Part shown: positions 45,586-58,065 of the stretch, piece after piece | Layout of the letters: every line of letters starts with the position of its first letter | How positions within the stretch are numbered: position 1 is the stretch's first letter | NCBI GenBank assembly: GCA_963969495.1 | Contig: OZ018321.1 | Span: 104,704,066 to 104,768,065, forward strand | Direction of reading: 5' to 3' | Origin: Ceratothoa steindachneri | Lineage: Eukaryota > Arthropoda > Malacostraca > Isopoda > Cymothoidae | Length of the DNA stretch: 64,000 nt | Position numbers and translations under genes: made by a program | Notes under the pieces: model-generated | What the model saw: the letters and a program-made list of their open reading frames with translations, nothing else | The model's database searches: none | What the model was told of the DNA's origin: nothing

Positions 45586-47057
45586 AGGATGGAGTATTAT
45601 ACATCTCCAGAGCCAGGGCGCACTGGTATTCGAAGATACGAACTTGCATCCATTTGAGGAGAGTCAGGGGCGGAATAAATGAGGTGGAAGATTAAAATAC
45701 AATGTGTGAAGAATCTGCAGATATCCACATTAAAAATGGGGTACAAAAGTTCCACGAATACTTTAAAAGGGTTCAAACCGCGACCCTCAAAATTTGGCGT
45801 CGTTTCGTTCGTAGAGCAAGATCACCACATGATCTGCATGTCTGCGGTTCCACTATGGGTTATCGAACAAGGGGCTCTCTTCAAGTAAGAACAATACTAC
45901 CATGGTCAACTGTACAACCAAATGTAACCGAACCTATGAACATAAATGGGCTTGGCAATGGGTTGGGAACCTCTTTCTCTTTGTAATAATCCAATGGAGT
46001 TATGCTGATCTTAAAATAGTCAGATAAGAAGTTATCTCCAATTAGCCTCAAGAGTGAGGCGCTTTCTGTCCTGTACCCTGGTTTGTTTCGAAATTCTGTC
46101 TTCTACTATTCTAATTATATCCGATGGCCTTTAGGAAGGCCATGGAGACGATGTGATAACACAAGACTTGAAAACCGGTTAATTGTGTTTAGTTAAATTT
46201 AATTGGCGCGTGTAAAATATCTCTCTATTTTATATTTATAACACTCGATAGATCGAATATGTTCATCCTTTGCAAGTTCATTGGTTTGAAGCATCCTTAC
46301 TTCTTTGGACCATGACAGGTTGATAGTTAGTTCTCTAGAATACGTCACTCCACCCTCCTTCTGTTCCGAATATCAAGAGGGGGGCTGTTTTTTTTTCATA
46401 ACCGAATCGATCCCAGGATACTCATCTTTGATATGGCGACATGGCTAATCGGTCAGATACAATGGGGCATTCATTTTGGGGAGGTACTCGAAGGGGCTTG
46501 ATTCTTCCCTAAATGGTAAATGAAGTCTATCCTAAAATTAATATATCAAAATACAATCTCCTGACCTTTATAACATTCGTAGACCGAGAACGTCCGTTCA
46601 GGTTCATTAAAACACTCCCACATCAGATTTTGCGTGTGTGTTCTGGCTGTGTGGTAGCGTGTTCATAGGAAATACTGTTACATTGATTCGGAAAAATTAA
46701 AATTTTCTTTCCATTCGTCCAATTCTACTGAATTTCAGTTTGTAACAACGAAAAGGCAATTACACTTCCGTGTATTAAAATTACCAAAATTAAATGAACT
46801 AATGCAATAATAGCGCAGATGTGGATTGCGTGATAGGGACGTATAGTTAATGGTTTACAGCATAGATTGATTTGGTAATCACTACTCTTTTTATCTACCA
46901 TGCATACTTAGCTATATACTGCCTATTTATATTTTTTCCATATCAAATTTTATCACTACCTGAAACTCCAATCTGTAATTAAATATTTTATTAAAACAAA
47001 ACTGTAGTAACAAATAATTTGACTCAATTAACTGAGTCATGTGTTTTTATCTACATG
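45586..47057. other. No feature recognised
   Basis: Overlapping forward frames at 45679-45986 carry no known motif. The rest is AT-rich. Confidence 0.4.
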
Positions 47058-47306
47058 TACAGGGTGCGGCAAAACCGATTGAGCAGTTTTGAGGAGTCAA
47101 TGCTCGGGGGGAAGAGGGGGGGAGGGAAGTGTCTTCTTGTTGGTTTCCGAGAAATGGCTCGCTTCCCTGGTCAAAGCCCCCTAGGGCTCCCCTCGGAAAT
47201 GTACCCCCCTCCCCTCAAATATGTATGGCGTACCGTCTCTATATACCCACCGTACTTTTTTATAACTCGTCAAAACTGCTCAATCGGTTCTGCCGCCCCC
47301 TCTATA
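47058..47306. mobile_element. MITE with about 38-bp terminal inverted repeats, TA-flanked
   Basis: The left end (CAGGGTGCGGCAAAACCGAT, then TGAGCAGTTTTGAGGAGT) is matched by the reverse complement of the right end (AGGGGGCGGCAGAACCGATT, then GAGCAGTTTTGACGAGT). TA lies on both outer sides (47058-47059 and 47304-47305), as expected for a Tc1/mariner-type insertion. At about 248 bp it has no coding capacity, so it is a non-autonomous miniature element. No autonomous partner with this terminus is in the window. Confidence 0.82.
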
Positions 47307-47929
47307 TTTTGTCACAAAGCCTTACAATCCAAAAGTAAGTAAAATAAACATGCATTCAAACATATTCCAAATAGAAAAAAAATTTTAATACTAATTTTGC
47401 CCAAATATAAATTAACAGATTTAAATTATTATTAGTTGGAGATAAAGTAGAATAAAACGGCAAACTTAAATAGTAAGAGAAAAATTGTCCTTAAAAAGAA
47501 TAAATAATAAAGTTAGGTTGGAAAAAGCAGCCACAGAATACAGCTTCTAAGTGTCATTCATGTCAAGATTTAAAGAAAAACACTTGATTAAATAGGAGGT
47601 ACAATTTGCTTCTGAACATTAAATACACCAACGAGTCTAATCCAAGAGAGTATATTTTTTAGGCAGAGTGGTTTGTAGTAGTAGTTCGACAACCTGCCTT
47701 TAGCCAGGCGGATCCCAACTGGATAATAAAATAGACATAAATGTCAGTATGACAATCACTAGGAAGCAAGAGGGCACCAGGAGCCGGTCCTCTTGGGGGA
47801 GAAGCGCCACGAAGTATTTGGTTCTGACACCAAACAGCGTTCAGGGGGAACCTTCGTCGCCCCGGGGCAGAAGGACCTATTCCGCGTCTGAGGTATATGG
47901 ATATAGATACTCATTTGCAGGATTCCTTA
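47307..47929. other. No feature recognised
   Basis: AT-rich at first, then a GC-richer stretch after 47740 with a forward frame of no known motif. Confidence 0.4.
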
Positions 47930-48190
47930 AAAATGAGTGTGTGTGTGTGTGTGTGTGTTGCGCTCCAAAGACGGGAGAGGAAAGAAAGCAGTGTTGTAAT
48001 TGGCTATGTGTGTGATGAGAAATGTAATATCTACCCACCCCAATAGAGGGCTGAACACAGCGCTTCCACCAATTGGTAGCCAAATCTCTCCGTGCGCTCA
48101 CGTTTGCGTCCGCTCTTACCGGGATCGAACCCGGTACCGCGATGTTGGCGGACCAACGCCGTATCCACTCGGCTGGCAAGAGCTCTAAAA
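47930..48190 (-). repeat. tRNA-derived SINE
   Basis: The reverse strand begins GCTCTTGCCAGCCGAGTGG (48184 downward) with box A AGCCGAGTGGAT, and has a perfect box B GGTTCGATCCC. A 7-bp acceptor-like stem (GCTCTTG/TAAGAGC) is possible. The anticodon arm has only a 4-base loop, and the T arm cannot pair in register, so a working tRNA is unlikely. A unique body follows and ends at a CA/GT microsatellite (47936-47960). Confidence 0.65.
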
Positions 48191-48284
48191 TGGCTAGTAA
48201 ATTAAAGACCCGCCAAACGTGGCCCGACCGGTGTTCGTATCTATTTATCCCAATTTTTCATTGGTTAATATTGATTTATGATTG

Positions 48285-48339
<55 letters not shown>
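48285..48339. repeat. (TA)n microsatellite
   Basis: About 55 bases of TA repeat. Confidence 0.97.
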
Positions 48340-48342
<3 letters not shown>

Positions 48343-49855
48343 TTAGTATAATCCTATATAACCGTACAGATTCATGTGTGTACCTATATATGTTAAATTT
48401 CTTCAAACGCATAGTTGAACACATGAGACGTCTTTTGCTCTACAATTGTTATCCATTTACCACATCTCCGAATAAGGAAAAGCAAGGAACAAATTGAAGA
48501 CATGTAGGCGTGTTATTTCCTTTTGAGACACCGGCGATACTTGTCTCACGGGCATCAGTTCAGGTAATAATATCCAAGCATAGAGATAAGCAAAGGTTAC
48601 AAGTCTAGCAAGAAGCGAAAGCAAATCCATATTATCACTATTAATATTCGTAAAATTGTAAGAAAGGTTGACGTTGAATTACACACGAATAAGTAGCAAC
48701 TATATCACAGTTTGGTGGCAACTGAAGTCAATGTTTTACAGACGAGAGTGAAGAGATTCCTTGACTTAAATGACCTATATGCTATCGGTCTCTCGTTTGC
48801 ATAAAATACGTTATACTTTATCAAATATTTCAGAGAAAAGTATGAAGGAACGAAGAAACGGAAATAGAATGATTTAGCTATAATTTAGGAGAAATGTTTG
48901 GAGGAAACATGCTGGAACTGTTTTTTCGAAATCACTTAACTAGCAGCAAAGCATGTTAGCCGTAACAAAATGACACGGATACTAATGGCAGAGGAAAACG
49001 TGTTAAAGTCAATACAACCATGAACCAAAATATAATTTGGCCAATATGAAAGAAAATCTACAAATAACAACACTATTAAAGTTGTGTATACAATTTCACT
49101 TTCTACAAAACAACGCCCTCTGTACTAAAGAAATGGCTTAAGATAAAAAAAAGTACGTGCAACAAAGAAACCCAACAAATAAAGACTAGTTCAAGCAAAA
49201 ATGACTGCAAGTAGAGAAAAAAAGCGTTTGACACCTGCAAATATCAACAAAGGTCACCTGAGAAAATATTAAGCATTACTTTGCGGTCTATACAAGCATT
49301 GTTCTGAGCTCAATTTTTTAACATTGCCTGAAATAAATTCTCTTTAGATCCGAAACACTTTGTAGTGGAGTTTCGTATTATATTTGGGATGAATATGCTA
49401 CATTTAATTATATTTCCCCAAATAATTAAATATTAATCCAGTAAATAATTAAAAATCATACACCTGAGAGGTGTATTTAAACCTCAGATCTAAACTTTAT
49501 ACATAGCGTAACGAAATTGGTACAGGCAAGTATAATAAAAGAAATGAGTGTAATCCGGCTTGTGATTTTAACACCGACCACTAAATGAAGCGAAATTGTT
49601 GATACTAATGATCATATTAACTTATACAAAATATGAATTTCAGAAAGAGAGACTTACACGGACAAAGAGGCCACGGAAGAAAATACCTTCAACGGGTGTC
49701 TTTCGGTAAACTTCCGAGGCGATAACGGAGCGAGACGAGTCAAACTGGAGCTCGGAACCCAAATCAGCGAGAGGGCGCTAGGCCCTTGCCCTCCGCGCCT
49801 TTGAGACGAAGTGGGACTAGCTTCTGATGGCAAGCAAAATCGCTTCCGGCGAAGT
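48340..49855. other. No feature recognised
   Basis: AT-rich until 49640, then a GC-richer block with a reverse frame (49654-49902) that has no motif. Confidence 0.45.
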
Positions 49856-50569
49856 CGTATATATTTCCCAACACGGGAACGAGCAAAGAAGTATTCAAGC
49901 AAGAGTCAGGCAGTACTCACGCAATATCCAAGCAGTAATCGAGAGGTTTCTTTGGAATCAGCCAAGGACCCGACGCACAACTTCTCAAGCTAATCCACAG
50001 CACTCTAAGGGCTCAGAGGCAAGAAACCAGTTTTTCAGAGCTACGGCACTCAAGGACGTAAGGACTCATTTTGGAATAACGCGCTCCGTGCCCTACAAGG
50101 ATACTCCCTCGAACAAGCACTCGAATATCACCCTCTTGGAAAATCGTAAGCCTATTTCATTTTTCTCTACCAACGTCAAAAAGGCGTGACGCTTTTCGAC
50201 TACGAAGACTCCCCCCCCCCTAACGTTTTCTTTCGGGTAAATATTGTGCTACTCACAGCTCGTGCCGAAGCATTCATTGTAAATTAATTTTCTTTTGCTG
50301 AAAGATTAGGTTTTCCCATAGTGTATCATTTATTGTTAAATTCTTTTATTTGTTTGTATAATAGTAAAAATTATTTTGTTGTCCTTGTTTAAATCCCAGA
50401 ACCAGACAAAAAACCATTGAACTATTCGACTAAGTCGGCCAACGGTAGAAAACGCACTCGCATATCCCACGCACTTAAAAGGGGCATTCCCCCGCGTCTG
50501 CTTGTCGCCTCTTCCCCCGCATCTAGGGAGGGCATGCAAATGTCAGTAAAGCCTACATGACCTACGACA
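49856..50569 (+). repeat. 5' LTR
   Basis: Begins (C)GTATATATTTCCCA, where the other LTR has TGTATATATTTCCCA, and ends CCTACGACA. Shared marks include CGGGAACGAGCAAAG, GGCGTGACGCTTTTCGACTA, TTTCTTTCGGGTAAATATTG and CGTCTGCTTGTCGCCTCTTC. Length 714. Confidence 0.92.
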
Positions 50570-50572
50570 TAG

Positions 50573-50593
50573 TATATATATATATATATATAA
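50573..50593. repeat. Short (TA)n microsatellite
   Basis: About 21 bases of TA repeat placed between the 5' LTR end and the leader. Confidence 0.9.
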
Positions 50594-51119
50594 TTAAACT
50601 GGTGACAGGTCTTTAAGAGTCGTTAAAAGGTTTTTATTTAAAGGCTTTTAAGATTGTGGTTCTGGATATCAAGAAAACAATAACTTTTTGACAAACTACT
50701 TGCAAATTTAGATACACGATCCCGGTGAATATTTGAAGCTAATTAATTTGTGATTATTGTGAATGTGCATCACTAGTTATCCCAAACGGAATATTATATC
50801 TCTTCTTTCGGCTTCGTATACGCCGCCATTTGAACGATTCAGAAAAATTGTATTTGTTCTGTTTCGTTTGGCGTACTTAGAGGTAGGCGCCAAGGGTTGT
50901 TCGCCTCAATCACAGAATTCGTATTGTGCGAATTAAGTGAGTTCTTTTTGCGAGTGATTTTTTTTTGTGTGTTTGCTACTGGGTCGAGTAAAACCCATTG
51001 GCAGTTCCGTCAGTGCTCATAAGTGAGTTAGGTGAAACACGGTTAATTCGGGTTCGAAAAACCCTCTACATTCTCTAGTGTGGGTTAATTTCCTTCTACG
51101 CGCAAACAGGTGAGACATT

Positions 51120-52334
51120 ATGTCTTCGTTTGAAATTTTCAAGGCACAAGGAGAATCTCTGGATCTAAATGAGAAGAACCTAGTGTCCTATATCCAGGAA
51201 GAAGAGAGAGCAGCAAGAGCGGAAAGAAAGGGAGAGGATTCATTTACACGAATAGATGACAAGGACGAGAAACGAAACCCTATCCATCACTTCTGAGACC
51301 GAAATTCAGCAACCCGCCTTTGTCAAACTGCATGTCTTCAAAGAAGGGTAAGAATTCGCTTCATATTTAACCCACTTCGAGAAGATCTTCGAAGTAAATC
51401 ACTGGGACATAGAATCAGAGGGCGTAGCTAAATTGTTACCCCTATTGAACCCCACCGGAGGGATAATTTTATTTCCATATCGTCAGAGGCAACAATTGAT
51501 TACTCCTCGTTAAAGTCCGAGCTACTTTCCCCCTATAATATGACTCCAGATTTTTACCGTATGAAGTTTAGGCAGTGCCGAATTCAGCCCAATCAAACCT
51601 TCAAACAGTTTGGGTATTCATTACAACGGCACGTTAATTTATGGCTTGACGCATCAAAAATGCTACCTGACTACGATGCTATGATCGATTTTATTCTTAA
51701 GGACCAAACTTTGGCATCTCTTCCATCAGAAATCAAGGATACAAGATGCATCATTTTTAAGAAGTGCATAAAAGAAGCCGACGTCTATGCAGCAAACCAC
51801 AATTGATACCCCAGAGAAGTGAAGAAAGTGCAACTATCTTCACCCAAATCGAAGGTAAAGAACCATAGATTCGTTCTTCACAACAACGAAAATTTTGTCA
51901 AGATAACCGGCCATTCCAAGCAGAAGCCTGTTCAAACACCCGCCAAACGAGAAGTCCAGCATTTCTCCTCTAATCCTCTGCGTCAACGTTCTCCAGGAGG
52001 ACTATTGTGTGTTATTCCTACGGAATCGAGAATCATGTGAGAAAAATTGCCCTACAGACTCTCATTTGAGGAATAACTTTCCCGAACAGGTAAACCAGGT
52101 GAGTGCCACCCCTTCTCATACTAGGGTCTCAACCGAAAACTCCTTTCTGTTCGAACGAAACAGGTCCCGCCGGCCAAAAGGTGAACTTTTTGTTCAACAT
52201 AAGCAACTCTGTGGACCTTCAATTCAAGACTGAAACGCTGAACGGCTGCCGTATCTACACCCTCGTCCGAGATACAGGTTGTACGTGTATCGTGGTCTCG
52301 GATAAGCTACTCCCCCCTGTAGCTCCGGCAAAGT
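51120..52334 (+). pseudogene. Gypsy-type Gag and start of protease
   Basis: The frame begins MSSFEIFKAQGESLDLNEKN at 51120, an acidic and then Arg/Glu-rich N-terminus typical of one group of arthropod Gypsy Gags. The capsid region follows across frames: FASYLTHFEKIFEVNHWDIE, then SLKSELLSPYNMTPDFYRMK, FRQCRIQPNQTFKQFGYSLQ and YDAMIDFILKDQTLASLP (51540-51806). A zinc knuckle near 52010 reads CYSYGIENHVRK: the second Cys is Tyr and the last Cys follows a frameshift. Protease starts with RIYTLVRDTGCTC, where DTG is the active-site triad of retropepsins, and VSDKLLPP (52240-52320). It then runs directly into the 3' LTR, so pol is lost beyond this point. Stops occur at 51294, 51804 and 52038. Confidence 0.8.
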
Positions 52335-53035
52335 TGTATATATTTCCCAGCACGGGAACGAGCAAAGCAGTATTCAAGCAGGAATCAGGCAGTACTCACG
52401 CAGTATTCAAGCAGTAATAGAGAGAATTAATTGTAATCAGCCAAGCACCTAACGCACAGCTTCTCAAGCGACTTCCCGGCACCCTATAGGCTTGCAGGCA
52501 AGAAACCAGTTATTTAGAGCTACGGCAGTCAAGGACGTAATGACTTATTCTGGTATAACGCGTTCCGCTCCGTGCCATGCAAGGATACTCCCTCGAACAA
52601 CCAATCGAAGTCCCCATTCTTGGAAAATTGTAAGCTTATTCCATTTTTTTCTACCACCGTCGAAAAGGCGTGACGCTTTTCGACTACGAAGCCCCCCCGC
52701 CCCTACCGTTTTCTTTCGGGTAAATATTGTGCTACTCACAGCTCGTGCCGAAGCATTCATTGTAAATTTATTTTCTTTTGCAGAACGATTAGTTTTTCCC
52801 ATAGTGTATCATTTATTATTAAATTCTTTTATTTGTTTGTATAATAGTAAAAATTATTTTGTTTCCCTTGTTTAATTCCCAGTAACACACAAAAAGCCAT
52901 TGAACTATTTGACTAAGTCGTCCAACAGTAGAAAACGCACTCACAAAGGAGCATTTCCCCGCGTCTGCTTGTCGCCTCTTCACCCGCATCTAGAAGGGCA
53001 AGCGAAGGCTATTTCAGCCTTCCTGACCTACGACA
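52335..53035 (+). repeat. 3' LTR
   Basis: Begins TGTATATATTTCCCAGCACG and ends CTACGACA; 701 bp. It differs from the 5' LTR by many scattered substitutions and by small indels near 52440, 52570 and 52950, which implies an old insertion. Confidence 0.92.
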
Positions 53036-54189
53036 ATGAATAATAGTTATTTTTTTACCAATACAATCGTGGTATATTTTGCATCGTTGCTTCTCTGATT
53101 CAATCATTGTTCGATTTCAAAGAAAATGTTTCAAGTGTTATTTCTACACCCTTCTTCAAAATAATAACCTCTTTAGTTGGTCCAAATTACACAACAATAA
53201 GGCAGAGTTGGTTTAAATGTGGATTAGGTCGGGCACTGCCTCGTCATCCGACACACTGATTTGTAAAAGTATTACTAGGGCAGATAATGCCACCTAGTGG
53301 TAAACAAAAAAAGGTCCACCACGTTGAAAGTAAATGTCCTCATCTCCATATAAAGATCAAATTGTATCTTTTGGCAGAAAAGATAAGCATAATCTGAATT
53401 TTATGGTGGTGTTTGCTTCTAAAATGTTTTTTTTATTGATATGTTTAGATACATTGCATGAGGCATTTTTCATATATTCATACATGTCTGTAACGACCCT
53501 CTAAAAAGAAAATATCGATGCAAATATTTCTACTTTTTTGCAAACGGTAAATTTAAAAAAAAAATTGCAAACCCTAGTTTTAGCATTCTCATGTATTGCC
53601 TTTTCACTAAAGAGCAGGGAAATACGTGGGGCTAGAGGGAGGGGGGGAAGGGGCTTCTCTGTGTTCCTTACACCACGAAGGAAACTCCAAATAGAGCTGA
53701 TACGATACCCGCCATAGTGTCATCATTTTTGATAGCACGCGTGCACATGGAGTTAGGCAAAAAAACAAATGTGATTTAATAGATGAAAAATATGAAGTGT
53801 TGGCATTGTTTACCAATTGAAAAATAAAGTTGGCTCGCCATCGTTAACTCGCAATCACACCTTGGGATACAAACCCTATGAAATTGAATATCCATTTGGT
53901 GTAAACATACTAGTTGACAAGATTGATAGCCCAATTTGACAAATACAATACCTTGGATTTTGATCATCTTAAAGACATATTATCCAGACGAGTTGAGTAG
54001 TAAGCTGTAGTACAGTTTGAGAGAGTTAAGCGACACATGTGGCGGTAATGGACGGATGGAGCACTGATTTGACTTGAATGTGCAACAGGTGCCTGATGCG
54101 GTGATAGACTCCAATTTGGGTGCCACAAAAAACTGTTGATCACCGTATCGGAGATTGGGTTACATTCTTAGATAATATTCGCTGCTCAG
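53036..54189. other. No feature recognised
   Basis: AT-rich. Reverse frames at 53607-53967 have no motif. A G run is at 53640. Confidence 0.45.
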
Positions 54190-54445
54190 TGTCGGAAGGG
54201 GATATTTTGTAGCAATATTTCCTTAAAAATGTGCTTTGAGGAATTAATTTGTATCAAACTTTCTTTAAAAATGTGTTTGCTAAACTAATTTCTAGCAAAC
54301 TCATTTAAAATTTGCTTTTAGAACTAATTTATGCCATCTTTCTTTGATAAAGTGACTTGAAGAATTAATTTGTAGCAAACTTTCTTTAAGAATGAGCTTT
54401 GCTGGAATATTTGGAAGCAAACCTTCCTTAAAATGAGAATTCATG
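54190..54445. repeat. Degenerate tandem repeat, about 45 bp
   Basis: About five units of the form AATTAATTTGTAGCAAACTT followed by TCTTTAAGAATG(T/A)GCTTTG, at 54210-54440. Confidence 0.75.
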
Positions 54446-54871
54446 AATAAGGGAGATACAATTGCTTTAGGGGGCGGCTATTTTAGAGAATTTATTTTCG
54501 AAGTGTAGTCGCTTCTTGGTCGCATGGTGTAGGAACTTATGGATACCATCCCATGGTTTCCTTCCTCTTAAATCGAATTTAATCAGAGGCAGATAGGGGA
54601 CAATCGCTGTGTCGGGTCTTGATGGATAAAGAATAGGCCGCATTTGGGCGAGATTTTTTTTGTTTTCCTGCTGGAGCAACAGGGGGTCAGGAAGGAAGGC
54701 ACTCCACTAAGAGTGGTAGAAGCAGAGTTTAATGGCAGATTGACAAAGATCCATGGGTCATTAGAAAACCAAACTTGTTTTTTTATATTGTCTCGTGAAA
54801 TTTCCTTTCCCGTAATTAGATGGTGTCCCCTAAATTAGTATAGCAGGACCTCAATGACACTCCCATAATAC
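54446..54871. other. No feature recognised
   Basis: Short frames on both strands with no motif. Confidence 0.4.
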
Positions 54872-56432
54872 TACAATCATGGCCATAAGTTTTGAGACTA
54901 ATATATATTTTTTTCATATAAGAAAATTAACATAACTAAATAAACGTTGCATTTTTTAGTAGGGGGTCCCTCCGCAGTGTTTAAACCCCTCACGACCAGT
55001 CCCTTTGAATTTACTCCAAAAAGGTGAAACATATTGTAACATGGACGAAATAGTTTACGTCCAATCGTTCGCACCACCGATCGTAATGTTTACTAAAATT
55101 AGAGCTTAGTGCCATCTTATTAATAAATACCGTCAATTGATCCGCGCAGTCAACATTTAACTTGATGTTGCTTGTTCTTTAGGATTGTCTCAATTTGTTT
55201 GGGCATGGTTGAGACCACATTTGTGATGATATATTAACTGATATTGGTCCATTTTTGTTCCACTAAGCTCCCACAACCGCCAGCTTAATTATCGCACGCA
55301 ATTTATCTATTGGGTTCAAATGTCGATGTTATTTTCAGCCACAAACTTTGTTATTGCTTTTTGCTTTGTGACGTGCGTCATTATGCTGAAAAATATAGTT
55401 ATCATCTCCAAATTAGTCCTGAACTGTTTGGAAAATGTGCTAATAAACCACGTTCTGTTACTATTTTGAGTTCATCGCAGTGTTCATGTGCAAAGTTGTT
55501 AATGTTCCAATTTTCTTATATGAGAAGAAGCCCTAGACATGGAAAGTGTCCATATGCTTCAAAGTGGACATGACACAGGACTCGTGAAAGCGCTCCCCTA
55601 TTGTCCTCCAAACCAAGAATTGTACAGAAGATCCAAACAAACTGAAAGGAGCGTCAACATAGAATATCACTTTGCTTTATTCTTAAACTGTCCATTCCTT
55701 ATATTTTAATACCAAAGTGGAGCCTATCCTTATTGTTCTTCATGGTGAGATGAGGCTCATTCCAAGCCTTTCTCGACCTGAAAAATTTGTCTAAAAATCT
55801 CCGCCTTACTGTGCACGCAAAAGCGTTCACACCTGCTACTTTCGAATCGTGTGAATGCATTTCATTGGAGGCAATCCGATCCTTGAGCTAAGAACAAAGA
55901 AAAAGGCGATCTTAGCGCTAACTTTAAGCCTTTGAGCGTACAGAAGACTTCTTCACACGTGTAACCAGTCTTATTTATAGTCATTAATGATCGTAAAAAG
56001 GATGCTCTTTGATGAAATACCGTTAGGAACTATGTCCTTGCACTTTAGAATACTTTAATGCAATTCAACAATAGTTTTACGCTTTTATTTGGAAAAAACA
56101 ATTTCTGGAATTGAAAAAGATTCAAACTTTTATTTAACCCCCAAAAATATTAATAAAAATATTATAATTACACAGCATCATTAATTTAGCCAATATTTTT
56201 CATCCCTTTACCTTTTGATCGAAACTCACTGCCTACAGGAACAGAACCGAGCGCAATTTTGAATTCAACGAAGAAATTCATTGTTTTTCTAATTATTTTT
56301 GAAATTTAGACTAATAATAAACCTGCAATAATTGAAATAATAGAAAAATTATTCCTATCAAGTAAATTTAAAAAAAAAAAAATAAAAAAAATAAATATAT
56401 ATTTGTCTCAAAACCTTTTGAGCCAAACATAT
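54872..56432 (-). mobile_element. Tc1-like transposon A
   Basis: A reverse-strand Tc1-like element. Terminal repeats: left ATGGCCATAAGTTTTGAGAC, then TAATATATATTT; right, as reverse complement, TTTGGCTCAAAAGGTTTTGA, then GACAAATATATATTT. Transposase remains (about 55930 down to 55030, several frames): SLFGSSVQFLVWRTIGERFH, ESCVMSTLKHMDTFHV, NYIFQHNDARHKAKSNNKV (second catalytic Asp within QHND) and HLNPIDKLRAIIK (third catalytic position, NPI with Asp where Glu is usual). Upstream VRRRFLDKF is the end of the DNA-binding region. Many stops and shifts make it dead. Its right end shares a TA with element B. Confidence 0.78.
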
Positions 56433-58065
56433 ACACTTGTGACGAAATTATTCGTACACCAATAATATCCAGATTTGCGATTATTTCGTGAAAATGGTCG
56501 GTTGCATGACGTCATGTTGAATTTATATTTATAAGAATATGGAGAGCAATGCAAAACATGTGTTTCAGAAATATTAATGTAATATAACAATTCCGGAACA
56601 GAAATATTACAAAAGCTACATAGTCAGAATTATTTGTACAGCAAGGAAATCATAATTAATTTCATAATTATACACGTTTCAAGCACTGTATTTTATGTAT
56701 AGAGCATTCCAGAATATTCTCCGACCGGAATGTTCTAGAAATATGCTTGCAACTTAGTTACAAACATTACGTGAATCACACACGTGTCATCCGTGTGTGT
56801 CTTTTGTTGCCAGCACGATAGGAAAGACGAAGGAGCTCAGCGTTGATTTACCAGAGAAGATTATTGACTTCCACAAGTTGGGAAACAGTTACAGCATTGT
56901 AACAAAACGTTTGGCTCAACGGTACAATTTGGTATAAAGAAGTTCAAGGAATGTGGCACGACGGAAACTTTGCTTGGGCGTGGAAGAAAACTGAAAATGT
57001 CAACGAGAACTGTACGAAAACTGTCGCGATGTTAATATGAACCCAAGAATTGTATTGGACGACATTGCTAAAGAATTGGATACGAAGGGTATCAGCGTAA
57101 GTACACGTACGATGCAAAATTGTTTAAATAAGAATAAACTGAATGGACATCGACCACGAGGGACACTTTTTCACAAGCCATATCATATTGTTGCTCGCAT
57201 AAATTTCGCAAGATGCTTCGTAGATTAATACGATAGCTTTTAGCAACGTGTATTTTGAAGCGATAAAACAAAAATCGAACTTTTCGGCCATAATAATGCT
57301 AGAAATATTTGGCGCAAAAAAGGTGAATCCTTCCTCTCAAAGAACATAATACCAACAGTTAAATATGGTGGCGGTTGCATAACGTTTTGGGGTTGTTTTA
57401 ACTCTAATGGGACCGTTAAATTAGTTCCAATACCAGGAAGAATGAAATCTGCAGACTGCATAAATATACTGAAGGGAAATCGGAAAAAATCAGCTAGAAG
57501 TCTTGGGCTAGGACGAAGGTTTACCTTCCAACAAGATAATGACTCCAAGCATTCATCTAAAATTGTGGCTGAATGGCTTCGTAAAAATAAGATAATAACA
57601 TTGCCATGGCCCTCGACGAGTCCCGACCTGAATGCCATAGAAAAGTTATGAGACGAATTGAAAGTTAAGATGACTTTTTGGGGTCCAAGAAATCTTCATG
57701 AATTAGAGGTTGTGGCCATTGAAGAATTGATGAAAATCCTAACTGAAACATATTCAAATTTAATAAAGAATTCTAGAAAACGGTTTTTGGAGGTGGTAAA
57801 GCTGAAAGGCCATGCAATTAACTATTAATATGGTGGTTATGTTGACATTTCCCCGCTGTACGAATAATTTTGACTTGTAGCTTTTGTAATATTTCTGTTC
57901 TACAATTGTGATAATACATTAATAGTTCTGAACCACATGTTTAGCATTCCTCTCCATATTCTAATAAATATATATTCAATAGGCCGTCATGCAACCTACC
58001 AATTTCAAGAAATAAGCGCAAACACTGGATATTACTTGGTGTACGAATAATTTCGTTGCTAAAGC

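Larger units (their letters stand above)
49856..53035 (+). mobile_element. LTR retrotransposon with gag and protease only
   Basis: Two direct repeats (49856-50569 and 52335-53035) about 90% alike bracket 1.77 kb that holds a leader, a broken gag and the start of a protease. RT, RNase H and integrase are missing, so the element is a deletion derivative that would need enzymes in trans. Gag style and order are those of Ty3/Gypsy elements. No clear target-site duplication is visible. A TGGTGACAGG at 50611 could be a primer binding site displaced by a (TA)n insertion after the LTR. Confidence 0.88.

Noticed and set aside
45679..45986. Two overlapping forward frames in different phases
   Set aside because: Neither phase has a known motif; mutual overlap in different frames suggests chance.
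48120..48190. Functional tRNA gene on the reverse strand
   Set aside because: Boxes A and B are good and an acceptor-like stem exists, but the anticodon arm has a 4-base loop and the T arm is out of register. A SINE body follows.
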